Below are positions 6,187 to 12,763 of a stretch of 15,013 bases of DNA, one piece after another (within the stretch, counting starts at the first letter, position 1; every line of letters begins with the position of its first letter). This stretch comes from an uncultured Leptotrichia sp. Its GTDB lineage: Bacteria > Fusobacteriota > Fusobacteriia > Fusobacteriales > Leptotrichiaceae. The notes beneath the pieces were generated by a model, which was not told the DNA's origin, made no database searches, and was given only the letters and a program-made list of their open reading frames with translations. A program made the translations under genes and the position numbers. The stretch lies in contig CALEXX010000028.1 of the NCBI GenBank assembly GCA_937925095.1, forward strand, positions 1-15,013. The letters are read 5' to 3'.

Positions 6187-7380
6187 ATGGATAATAACAG
6201 ATTTAAGCCATTTTCAACTACTTTAATGGGAAGTATGCCAAGAAGTAAAGAATTACTTGATTTAAAAGAAAAAAGCATAAAAGATGATAAATATGCTGAG
6301 GAATATAAGGAAAAAGTATATTCAGAAACAGAAAAGATTATTCAAATGTCTGAAGAAGTAGGAATTGATGTAGTTGTAAGTGGGGAATTGGCGAGAGATA
6401 ACTATATGAGTTATGTTGCAGAACACGTTCCTGGAGTAAAGCTTATGACAATGGAAGATATAAAGGAAATTACAGGAAATACGGAAGAATTCAATAAAAG
6501 TCTTGAGGAAATGGATGCGGCAGACAATACAATGAACAGTCCTGTGTGTGTAGACAGAATTTCTACAGATATAGAGCTCAATACAGAAGAAGTTGATATG
6601 ATAAAAAAATTCTCAAAAAAACCTTTTAAAATGACTTTACCAAGTCCGTATCTGTTGACACGTTCCATGTGGATGAAGGAAATTACAGGGAAAGTATATA
6701 GTGACCGTAAAGAGCTTGGAAATGATGTAGTAAAGCTTCTAATTAATGAAATAAGACGGCTAGTTGAGATGGGAGCAGGTATTATTCAGATTGATGAGCC
6801 GATTTTATCGGAAGTTGTTTTTACAAGGAAAAAAGGGGATAATTCGTTTTACTGAGGTGCCCTGTCAGAGAAGATCAAGGTTGATCGAGAACTTAAATTT
6901 GTAAATGAGTTGCTTGCTCCTGTATTTGCAGAGCTCCGTAAACATGAAAATGTACTGGGGGCAATGCATGTATGCCGTGGAAACTGGACTTGCGATGAAA
7001 CTGTGTTGCTGGAAGGAGCTTATGATAGGCTTGGGCAGTTTTTTGATTCGCTGGATGTGGATATGCTGGCACTTGAATTTTCAACATCCCGTGCAGGTGA
7101 AGTAAAACAGCTTTTTTCAAATAATTTTCTGGATAAAAAAATAATGCTTGGATTTGGATGTCTAAATCCTAGAAATACAATTGTGGAAACTCCTGAACAG
7201 ATAGTAAAAGCAACTGAAAAGGTTCTGGATTTTCTTCCGCCTGAAAAAATATGGCTAAATCCTGACTGCGGTTTTGCAACATTTTCTAAAAGACCTCTAA
7301 ATTCATATGAAATAATAAAGCAAAAAATGTCTTCAATGGTGGAAGCTTCACATATTTTAAGGGAAAGATACTGTAAATAA
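6187..7380 (+). CDS. MetE-like methyltransferase with in-frame UGA (candidate selenoprotein)
   Basis: Core form of cobalamin-independent methionine synthase (only the C-terminal catalytic barrel, COG0620-like), which would transfer a methyl group to homocysteine. The start at 6187 follows AAGGAGG (6175-6181). Reading through TGA 6853-6855 (codon 223) in the same frame gives 397 aa. Before the TGA: GSMPRS near the N-terminus, SGELARDNY (65-73) and the QIDEP loop at 201-205. After it: zinc ligands H261 and C263 (MHVCRGNW), probably E297 (LALEFSTSR), and C361 in NPDCG, so the active site lies on both sides and a 222-aa product would be inactive. No Shine-Dalgarno precedes the second half. The TGA sits in NSFY-UGA-GALSEK, where I recall relatives having Cys. 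Either selenocysteine is inserted or this is a fresh nonsense mutation. Codons between about 6855 and 7110 are richer in G/C-ending forms (CTG, ATC, CGT) than neighbours. Confidence 0.78.
6853..6894 (+). promoter_or_regulatory. Candidate bacterial SECIS element after the in-frame UGA
   Basis: Starting at the UGA (6853-6855), a perfect 5-bp stem GATCA (6873-6877) and TGATC (6882-6886) closes a 4-nt AGGT loop (6878-6881). A short lower stem is possible (6868-6870 with 6892-6894, across an asymmetric internal loop). There are 22 nt between the UGA and the apical loop, and a G is in the first two loop positions. Both fall within the bacterial SECIS rules as I recall them (upper stem 4-16 bp, UGA-to-loop about 16-37 nt). 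The loop resembles the AGGUCU loop of E. coli fdhF. A 5-bp hairpin can occur by chance, so this is suggestive only. Confidence 0.45.
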
Positions 7381-7409
7381 AAGTTTTACCGGATATTATA
7401 TCAGGAGTG

Positions 7410-7452
7410 AGAATATCTCAGAAGAAATAGAACGCTGGGATATTCTTTTTTT
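7410..7452 (+). terminator. Rho-independent terminator after the MetE-like gene
   Basis: A 12-bp stem with one G-U pair forms between 7410-7421 (AGAATATCTCAG) and 7435-7446 (CTGGGATATTCT), with a 13-nt loop and a T run to 7452. It closes the transcription unit right after the second half of the split frame, as expected if the whole 6187-7380 region is one gene. Confidence 0.85.
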
Positions 7453-7479
7453 GACAACAGATATTAAAAATGTTATGAT
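7451..7479 (+). promoter_or_regulatory. Near-consensus promoter for the TPR-DUF4037-DUF4125 operon
   Basis: A perfect -35 TTGACA (7451-7456), 17-nt spacer and -10 TATGAT (7474-7479). It begins inside the T run of the preceding terminator, so the two transcription units are tightly packed. The first gene starts at 7512. Confidence 0.8.
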
Positions 7480-7511
7480 TTTCTATACAAATTATTAATA
7501 ATGGGGGAAAT

Positions 7512-8348
7512 ATGACTACCGATAAAAATAAAGATAGAATTTATGAACTTACAAAACAGAGAAATGAATATATGCAGCAGGGGAAAACTCTTGAAGAAGT
7601 GAAGGTTTTAAAGGAACTTGCAGAACTTACTGAAGAAGTTTATGGAGAAGAAAGTAATGAAAATATACAAATTTTAAATGAACTTGGTGGAACTTTGAAA
7701 TACACAGGTGAATTTGAAACAGCTGTCAATGCAATAATAAAGGCAAAAAGAATAATAGAAAAAAACTATGGCAAGGAAATAGTTCCTTATGCCACATGTA
7801 ACTTAAATCTTGCTGAAGTTTACAGATTTATGAAAAAATTTGACGAGATTGAGGAACTTTATCTGGAAACAATGGAGATATACCAGAAGAATAATTTACA
7901 GAATGATTACCTTTACGCAAGTGTATGTAATAATCTTGGTCTGTTTTATCAGGATACAGGAAGATTTCAGGATGCCCTTGATTTGCATAAGAAAAGTCTG
8001 GAAATACTGGAAAAATTACCTGAATATAAACTTCAGTATGCTACAACCCTTAGTAATATGGTACTTCCCTATTTAAAAACAGGAGAAAAGGAAAAGTCTG
8101 AAGAAGTGCTGGATAAATCGTTGAAGTTAATAGAAAATATTGTGGGTAAAGAACATGGCCTTTATTCTGCATCACTGAATAACATGGCAATTCAGTATTA
8201 TAATGAGGGAGAATTTGAAAAGGCTCTTAAATATTTTGAAGAAAGTGCTGAAATATGTAAAAAATCATTCGGAGAAAATAGCGGTAACTATCAGAGTTTA
8301 TTACAGAATATTGAAATTGTAAAGGAAAGATTGGGAAAAAATGAATAA
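7512..8348 (+). CDS. Tetratricopeptide repeat protein (kinesin-light-chain type)
   Basis: A 278-aa soluble protein, almost entirely alpha-helical. At least five TPR units of about 40-43 residues follow a charged N-terminal helix, with repeats beginning near residues 53, 95, 135, 178 and 220. The consensus is visible in NNLGLFYQDTGRFQDALDLH and NNMAIQYYNEGEFEKALKYF. The long repeat spacing, with A/Y-rich first helices and YGKE/YGEE loops, is that of TPR_10/TPR_12 (kinesin-light-chain-like) repeats. There is no signal peptide and no catalytic domain, so it is a protein-binding scaffold. GGGGGA lies just before the ATG. The stop overlaps the next gene by 8 nt, indicating translational coupling to the DUF4037 protein, which is its most likely partner. 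Confidence 0.9.
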   Translation: MTTDKNKDRIYELTKQRNEYMQQGKTLEEVKVLKELAELTEEVYGEESNENIQILNELGGTLKYTGEFETAVNAIIKAKRIIEKNYGKEIVPYATCNLNLAEVYRFMKKFDEIEELYLETMEIYQKNNLQNDYLYASVCNNLGLFYQDTGRFQDALDLHKKSLEILEKLPEYKLQYATTLSNMVLPYLKTGEKEKSEEVLDKSLKLIENIVGKEHGLYSASLNNMAIQYYNEGEFEKALKYFEESAEICKKSFGENSGNYQSLLQNIEIVKERLGKNE

Positions 8349-9288
8349 TAAAATAAAAGGTATGGAACTGTCAGAATTATATTTTAAAAATGTATATTTA
8401 CCAGTTCTGAAAAAGGATTTTTCAGATTTATATGAAAGAATGGCAGTAGGTCTTGCAGGCGAAGGATCTGAATGTTTTGGATATGATGACGAAATATCAC
8501 ATGATCATGATTTTGGACCTTCATGCTGTATATGGCTGACACAGGAAGATTATGAAAAATATGGAAGAAAGCTATCTGATGCATTGGAATCACTTCCAAA
8601 GGAATTTATAGGATTTAGAGCTTTGAATATAAGTGATTGGGGAGATGACAGGCGTGGAGTTTTAAATATGAATGACTGGTATTATAAATTTTTAGGAATG
8701 GAAACGTACCCTTCAAATCTTTATGACTGGAGACTTATACCGGAAAATGCCCTTGCTGCGGCAACTAACGGAAAAGTATTTGTTGACAATCTGGGAGAAT
8801 TTACTGAAATAAGAAATAAATTATCTGAATATTTTCCTGAAGACATACGTCTGAATAAAATAGCTACAAGATGTATGAAAATTGCACAGTCAGGACAATA
8901 TAACTTTCCAAGATGCATGAAAAGGGATGAAATTGTTGCGGCAAGAATGGCTGAAACAGAATTTATAGATGAAGCTGTACATATGATTTATTTATTAAAT
9001 AGGGTATATAAACCCTTCTATAAATGGTTTCACAGAAGACTGAAGGAACTGCCAATTTTAGGGGAAGAAACACATGTAATGATAGGGAAGCTTGTAAAAT
9101 TTCCATTTGATGAAACATATAGGAAAGTAGAAATAATTGAAAAAATATGTGCAAATATAATTACAGAAATGAAAAGACAGGGAGTTATAGAAGTTATAAA
9201 AAGTGACTTTTTGCTTGACTATGGTCCGGAAATACAGGCAAGTATAAAAGATGAGAAACTTAGAAACTGGAGTCCGTGGCTCGATTAG
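8341..9288 (+). CDS. DUF4037 nucleotidyltransferase-like protein
   Basis: A 315-aa soluble protein. Near the N-terminus it carries G42-S43-E-C-F-G-Y-D49-D50-E51-I-S53-H-D55-H56-D57-F-G59-P, which fits the DUF4037 signature and resembles the GS...DxD active site of the nucleotidyltransferase (pol-beta-like) fold. I infer metal binding by D49/D50 and D55/D57. The second half (170-315) is helical and contains RDEIVAARMAETEFIDEAVHMIYLLN and FYKWFHRRLKELP, the conserved helical part of this family. Its function is unknown; transfer of a nucleotide to a protein or RNA is a guess from the fold. It overlaps the TPR gene by 8 nt and is followed 12 nt later by a DUF4125 gene. Confidence 0.88.
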   Translation: MNNKIKGMELSELYFKNVYLPVLKKDFSDLYERMAVGLAGEGSECFGYDDEISHDHDFGPSCCIWLTQEDYEKYGRKLSDALESLPKEFIGFRALNISDWGDDRRGVLNMNDWYYKFLGMETYPSNLYDWRLIPENALAAATNGKVFVDNLGEFTEIRNKLSEYFPEDIRLNKIATRCMKIAQSGQYNFPRCMKRDEIVAARMAETEFIDEAVHMIYLLNRVYKPFYKWFHRRLKELPILGEETHVMIGKLVKFPFDETYRKVEIIEKICANIITEMKRQGVIEVIKSDFLLDYGPEIQASIKDEKLRNWSPWLD

Positions 9289-9300
9289 GAGGTAATCTGA

Positions 9301-9942
9301 ATGGGAGAAAACTTTGAAAATGAAGAAAAAGAAATTAAACAGAATATAATACGTCAAATTATAGCAAGGGAGTGGGAATTTTTTCGGTCTGTACACAATA
9401 CAGGTGGAAGAGCTTCGTGCCAGGATAATTATGAGGAGTTTAACATTATGAGAAGTAGCCAGTGGGAAATATTTTCTTTACCGGTATTGCGCAGCTATCT
9501 TGATGATTTGATTTTGGCAGAGCACAGAGATAGAAATCCTGTTATGGAAAAATATGCCTATATGATGAAATATAGTGCACCTGAAGAATATGAAGGGATA
9601 AAAGAATTTTTGCCCGCAATATCTGAACTAAAAAGAGAAATTGCTGAAAAAATTATAAAAATTTATTTAGAATGGGAAATTAAAATGATGGAAAAATATC
9701 CTGGAATTACAAATAAAGGGAGAAAATTATACTCTGAGTCTGATACACCTGAATATACTTCGATAGAAACATATTTGAGGGGAGAACTTCTTTCATATTC
9801 AGAAAAAACTTTACAGCTTTATTATGATTATATAAAAAACTGTAAAATTGAAAATAAAAATCTGACAGAAAAAAATCTTGAAAATATAGTGAAACATAAG
9901 GGATATAAGTCATTAGAAGAAGCAGAAAAGAGAAATATATAG
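9301..9942 (+). CDS. DUF4125 family protein
   Basis: A 213-aa soluble, mostly helical protein of unknown function. Strongly conserved blocks recalled from DUF4125 are present: NTGGRASCQD (33-42), the FNIMRSSQW segment (47-55), RNPVMEKYAYMMKYSAPEEY (78-97) and TSIETYLRGELLSYSEKTL (153-171). The absolutely polar GGRASCQD and ETYLRGEL blocks suggest an enzymatic or ligand-binding site, but no known catalytic motif is evident. GGAGG lies 8 nt before the ATG, and the gene follows the DUF4037 gene by 12 nt in the same operon. DUF4037 and DUF4125 genes are often neighbours, so they probably act together. Confidence 0.88.
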   Translation: MGENFENEEKEIKQNIIRQIIAREWEFFRSVHNTGGRASCQDNYEEFNIMRSSQWEIFSLPVLRSYLDDLILAEHRDRNPVMEKYAYMMKYSAPEEYEGIKEFLPAISELKREIAEKIIKIYLEWEIKMMEKYPGITNKGRKLYSESDTPEYTSIETYLRGELLSYSEKTLQLYYDYIKNCKIENKNLTEKNLENIVKHKGYKSLEEAEKRNI

Positions 9943-9982
9943 GAAAGAAAAATAAATCAGTTAAAAAAACTTGAAAAAATAC

Positions 9983-10011
9983 TTGACAAATGAAACTGAT
10001 TGTTATATAAT
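9983..10011 (+). promoter_or_regulatory. Consensus promoter for the tRNA cluster
   Basis: Perfect TTGACA (9983-9988), 17-nt spacer and perfect TATAAT (10006-10011), about 31 nt before tRNA-Leu. This is the strongest promoter in the window, as expected for stable RNA. An 8-bp inverted repeat (AATCAGTT 9955-9962 and AACTGATT 9994-10001) surrounds the -35 box. Confidence 0.9.
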
Positions 10012-10042
10012 CTAATTCGTGTTAAAGATAATAAGTTTTTGT

Positions 10043-10130
10043 GCCTTGGTGGCGAAATCGGTAGACGCACAGGACTTAAAATCCTGTGGAATTTTTTTCC
10101 GTGCCGGTTCAAGTCCGGCCCGAGGCACCA
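10043..10130 (+). tRNA. tRNA-Leu (anticodon UAA)
   Basis: Class II tRNA of 88 nt. The acceptor GCCTTGG pairs with CCGAGGC (one G-U), with discriminator A and encoded CCA. The D-arm is TGGCGAAATCGGTAGACGC, as in bacterial tRNA-Leu. The anticodon stem CAGGA/TCCTG encloses CTTAAAA (anticodon TAA). A long variable arm follows (TGGAA...TTCCG), and the T-arm is GCCGG-TTCAAGT-CCGGC. Confidence 0.97.
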
Positions 10131-10158
10131 CTTGAAACTATTATCTAAAAAATATTGT

Positions 10159-10235
<77 letters not shown>

Positions 10236-10238
10236 AAT

Positions 10239-10315
10239 GCCTAGATAGCTCAGTTGGCTAGAGCATGCGGTTCATACCCGCAGGGTCGAAGGTTCGAATC
10301 CTTTTCTAGGCACCA
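10239..10315 (+). tRNA. Elongator tRNA-Met (anticodon CAU)
   Basis: A 77-nt tRNA beginning 3 nt after the fMet CCA. The acceptor GCCTAGA/TCTAGGC is fully paired, discriminator A with CCA encoded, and the T-loop is TTCGAAT. The anticodon loop TTCATAC in a GCGG/CCGC stem matches elongator Met rather than the lysidine-modified Ile tRNA, whose loop is usually CTCATAA. Confidence 0.92.
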
Positions 10316-10330
10316 TCTAAATAAATTATT

Positions 10331-10378
10331 AAAGATGTATTCACGGTTGTTTCAATAGTGAATATATTTTATTTTAGG
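10331..10378 (+). terminator. Probable terminator of the tRNA cluster
   Basis: TATTCAC (10338-10344) pairs with GTGAATA (10358-10364), and the stem can be extended by A-U and G-U pairs down to about 10332-10370, followed by a T-rich tract (TTTTATTTT). A weak promoter for the next gene (TTGTTT 10347-10352, TATTTT 10370-10375, 17-nt spacer) could overlap it. Confidence 0.5.
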
Positions 10379-10399
10379 AAAAAGAAAGGAAGTTGAGTT

Positions 10400-10687
10400 A
10401 TGATTCACATATTAGCGCAGTTTTCAGTTAAAGAAGACAAAGTACCTGAATTTATTGAATTATGTAAAGAACTTGTAAAAGAAAGCCGTCAGGAAGAAGG
10501 ATGCGTTTCCTATAATTTACAGCAAAACAGAGAAAAAGATAATCATTTTGTTTTTGTTGAACATTGGAAATCAGAAAAAGCTATTGAAATCCACAATGCT
10601 ACAGAACATTTTACTAAAATCGTTCCAATGTTGGTTGAATTATGTGAAAAAGATCCAACTATCGAAACATTTAATAATATAGTTTAA
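10400..10687 (+). CDS. Antibiotic biosynthesis monooxygenase (ABM) domain protein
   Basis: A 95-aa ferredoxin-like (dimeric alpha/beta barrel) protein of the ABM/YgiN type. It opens with the strand MIHILAQFSVKEDKV and has the family signature EEGCVSYNLQQN at 32-43. The central strand HFVFVEHWKSEKAIEIHNATEHF (49-71) carries the conserved E54-W56 and His residues (H65, H70). Relatives are cofactor-free quinol or aromatic monooxygenases, or heme/aldehyde-related enzymes, and the substrate cannot be inferred. AGGAAG precedes the ATG. It stands alone between the tRNA cluster and a promoter-led gene and is probably monocistronic. Confidence 0.9.
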   Translation: MIHILAQFSVKEDKVPEFIELCKELVKESRQEEGCVSYNLQQNREKDNHFVFVEHWKSEKAIEIHNATEHFTKIVPMLVELCEKDPTIETFNNIV

Positions 10688-10761
10688 TATTACTGTAATA
10701 AACCTGTCTTTAACAGTATATAATCATTAAAAAGTTGAAAGTAAATTTTTTTAGATTATAT

Positions 10762-10782
10762 CTGTTTGAAGGCAGTTTTTTT
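10762..10782 (+). terminator. Weak terminator after the ABM gene
   Basis: CTGTT (10762-10766) pairs with GGCAG (10771-10775, two G-U pairs) around a TGAA tetraloop, followed by seven T. The short stem makes this a weak call. Confidence 0.4.
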
Positions 10783-10807
10783 AATAATAATTTTTAAGTG
10801 AAAATGC

Positions 10808-10836
10808 TTGACTTAGAGTGCGCTTTAGGATATAAA
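10808..10836 (+). promoter_or_regulatory. Promoter for the Sel1/TPR membrane protein
   Basis: TTGACT (10808-10813), 17-nt spacer and TATAAA (10831-10836). Transcription would start near 10843, giving an unusually long leader of about 130 nt that contains a hairpin at 10881-10925. Confidence 0.7.
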
Positions 10837-10880
10837 TTAATATATACATTTAAAAATATAAATTTACAGGAAAAAATAGA

Positions 10881-10925
10881 TAACCATAATGAAGGTTTCA
10901 AAAAATTATGAAACTTTAATGGTTA
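10881..10925 (+). other. Hairpin in the leader of the Sel1/TPR gene
   Basis: TAACCAT (10881-10887) pairs with ATGGTTA (10919-10925). An inner GTTTCA (10895-10900) pairs with TGAAAC (10909-10914), with an 8-nt A/T loop and an internal loop between the two stems. No T tract follows, so it is not an ordinary terminator. It could affect mRNA stability or translation, or it could be a palindromic repeat relic. Confidence 0.5.
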
Positions 10926-10976
10926 ATAATGTTAGAGACTAAATAGAAATAATGCTAATAAAAAGGATTGAGGCGA

Positions 10977-12698
10977 ATGTCTGAAACAGAAAAAAATAAA
11001 AGAGAATGGGATAGGAAAAGGGATACATTTATAGCAACTTCCCTGGTTGTAGCCAGTTTCATCTTTCTTGTGGGGACGATAGTTTATAAAGAGATAGAAA
11101 AGAAGCAGATTAAAAAAGTACAGAAAGTTGTAAAAGAACCGAAGATTGAGGATGAGATTACAAAAATAGAGGAAGAAAAATTAAGTGATATGGAAATTGA
11201 TAAAATTTTGCTGGAAGCAAAAGAGAAAATGATGGATTCCTATGCACAGGCAAAACCATTGTTTGAAAGAATTCAGGATTATAGAGGTGAAGCTGCTTAT
11301 TATCTTGGCAAGGGTGATTTTGCTGAGGGAAAGCTTGATATGGCACTTGAAAAAATGCAAAAGGCTGTAAAACTGGGATTTACAAAGGCAATGTACGAAC
11401 TAGGTAAAATTTATATGTTGAAAAAGAATTACAGTGAAGCTGAAAAATGGTTTCTCCAATCAGAAAAACAGGGAGAGTTGCAGGCTACAGAAAGATTGAC
11501 AGAAATTTACAATATTGAAAAAAATGATGTAAGGAGAGAGGAAAAACTGTCAGTACTTTCAAACCAGAAAAGAACGGCATATATGTATGAACTAGGAAAG
11601 CTATATATAAAAAAAGGAGAATATGTAAAGGCTGAAGAATTGTTTACTAAACTTAAGGATTATGGAATAATAAAAGCGTCAGATAGATTATCGGATATTA
11701 AGGAAATTTTAAAGAATGAAAATAAAGGCGAAATGGCAGATAAAAAAATGCTGGAGCAGGATAAAAATCTTGAAAAATCAGATGTGGAAATGATTTTTAA
11801 TGAAGCTCAGAAAATGTTATTTTCAAATCCTGAAAAAGCAAAGACGTATCTAGAAAAAATAGAAAAACATAAAAGACTGGCGGCAGCATATCTTGCTGAA
11901 TATTATATGGATAAATTTGATGCTGAAAATACAAAAAAATGGCTGGAAAACGCTGCTGAACGTGGAGAAGTTTCTTCAATGTATGATTTAGGGCTACTTT
12001 ATGAAGAAGAAAAGAATTATGAAGAAGCAGAAAAATGGTATAAAAAAGCATTGGGGAAAAATTATATGATTCCTTTATCAAGGCTTGGGAATATTTACGA
12101 AAAGAAAGGTGATTATAAAGAAGCGGAAAAATGGTATAAAAAAGGTGTTCAAAATGATAACAGAGGAGCTATAAAAAGTTTGGCTCTGTTATATGAGAGA
12201 GAGGGAAATTCAGAGGAAAGTGAAAAATTACTGATTAAACTTTCTGAAAAGAATGATTTTTTTGGAATGCTGAGTTTATCAGAAAAATATCATAATGAAA
12301 AGAATTATGAAGAAGCAGAAAAAATTGATAAAAAACTTTATGAATTAGGTGCTGTTGACAGAATAAATCTAATTGGAAAAGCAGAAGAATATAAAAAGAA
12401 TTATGAAGAAGCAGAGAAATGGTACTTAATTGGAGCAAATCAGGGAAACATAGAATCCATGTTAAATTTAGGAATTTTTTATGATAAAATAAAAGGTGGA
12501 AAAGATAAAGAAAAAGCGGCAGAATGGTATGAAAAGGCTGCAAATTTAAATGAAAGCAGAGCAATGTATCTTTTAGCCCAATTATATCAGCAGGATTTTA
12601 ATGATATGGGATTAGCCCAAAAATGGTATTTAAAGGCACTTAAAAATGGTAGAATGGATGCAAAAATAAAACTTAAGGAAATAAAGGATAAAGGATAG
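10977..12698 (+). CDS. Membrane-anchored Sel1-like/TPR repeat protein
   Basis: A 573-aa protein with a basic, charged N-terminus (residues 1-16), one membrane helix at about 17-38 (FIATSLVVASFIFLVGTIVY) and a Lys/Glu-rich linker to about 60. Two blocks of Sel1-like/TPR repeats follow (about 75-240 and 265-570), with units such as MYDLGLLYEEEKNYEEAEKW and SRLGNIYEKKGDYKEAEKWY spaced 34-38 residues. No catalytic domain is visible; it is probably a scaffold held at the inner membrane, with the repeat side undetermined. I prefer the ATG at 10977 because AAGGA at 10963-10967 sits 9 nt upstream; the alternative TTG at 10968 would touch that SD. An exact 21-nt unit recurs at 12010, 12298 and 12394, showing recent repeat expansion or strong conservation. 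Single gene with its own promoter. Confidence 0.87.
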   Translation: MSETEKNKREWDRKRDTFIATSLVVASFIFLVGTIVYKEIEKKQIKKVQKVVKEPKIEDEITKIEEEKLSDMEIDKILLEAKEKMMDSYAQAKPLFERIQDYRGEAAYYLGKGDFAEGKLDMALEKMQKAVKLGFTKAMYELGKIYMLKKNYSEAEKWFLQSEKQGELQATERLTEIYNIEKNDVRREEKLSVLSNQKRTAYMYELGKLYIKKGEYVKAEELFTKLKDYGIIKASDRLSDIKEILKNENKGEMADKKMLEQDKNLEKSDVEMIFNEAQKMLFSNPEKAKTYLEKIEKHKRLAAAYLAEYYMDKFDAENTKKWLENAAERGEVSSMYDLGLLYEEEKNYEEAEKWYKKALGKNYMIPLSRLGNIYEKKGDYKEAEKWYKKGVQNDNRGAIKSLALLYEREGNSEESEKLLIKLSEKNDFFGMLSLSEKYHNEKNYEEAEKIDKKLYELGAVDRINLIGKAEEYKKNYEEAEKWYLIGANQGNIESMLNLGIFYDKIKGGKDKEKAAEWYEKAANLNESRAMYLLAQLYQQDFNDMGLAQKWYLKALKNGRMDAKIKLKEIKDKG

Positions 12699-12763
12699 AG
12701 AAAATTCTTGTAAATCCTAGTTTTATAAATTAAGTTTGAAAAATTAATTGACGAGGAAAATAA

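Noticed and set aside
6853..6855. UGA reassigned genome-wide to Trp or Gly
   Set aside because: The HAD gene ends with a TGA that overlaps the next start, so UGA acts as a stop here, and no other gene contains an in-frame TGA.
6910..7380. The second half of the MetE-like frame as an independent gene
   Set aside because: Its only start is a TTG without a Shine-Dalgarno, it lacks the first half of the barrel, and it is exactly in frame with the upstream part.
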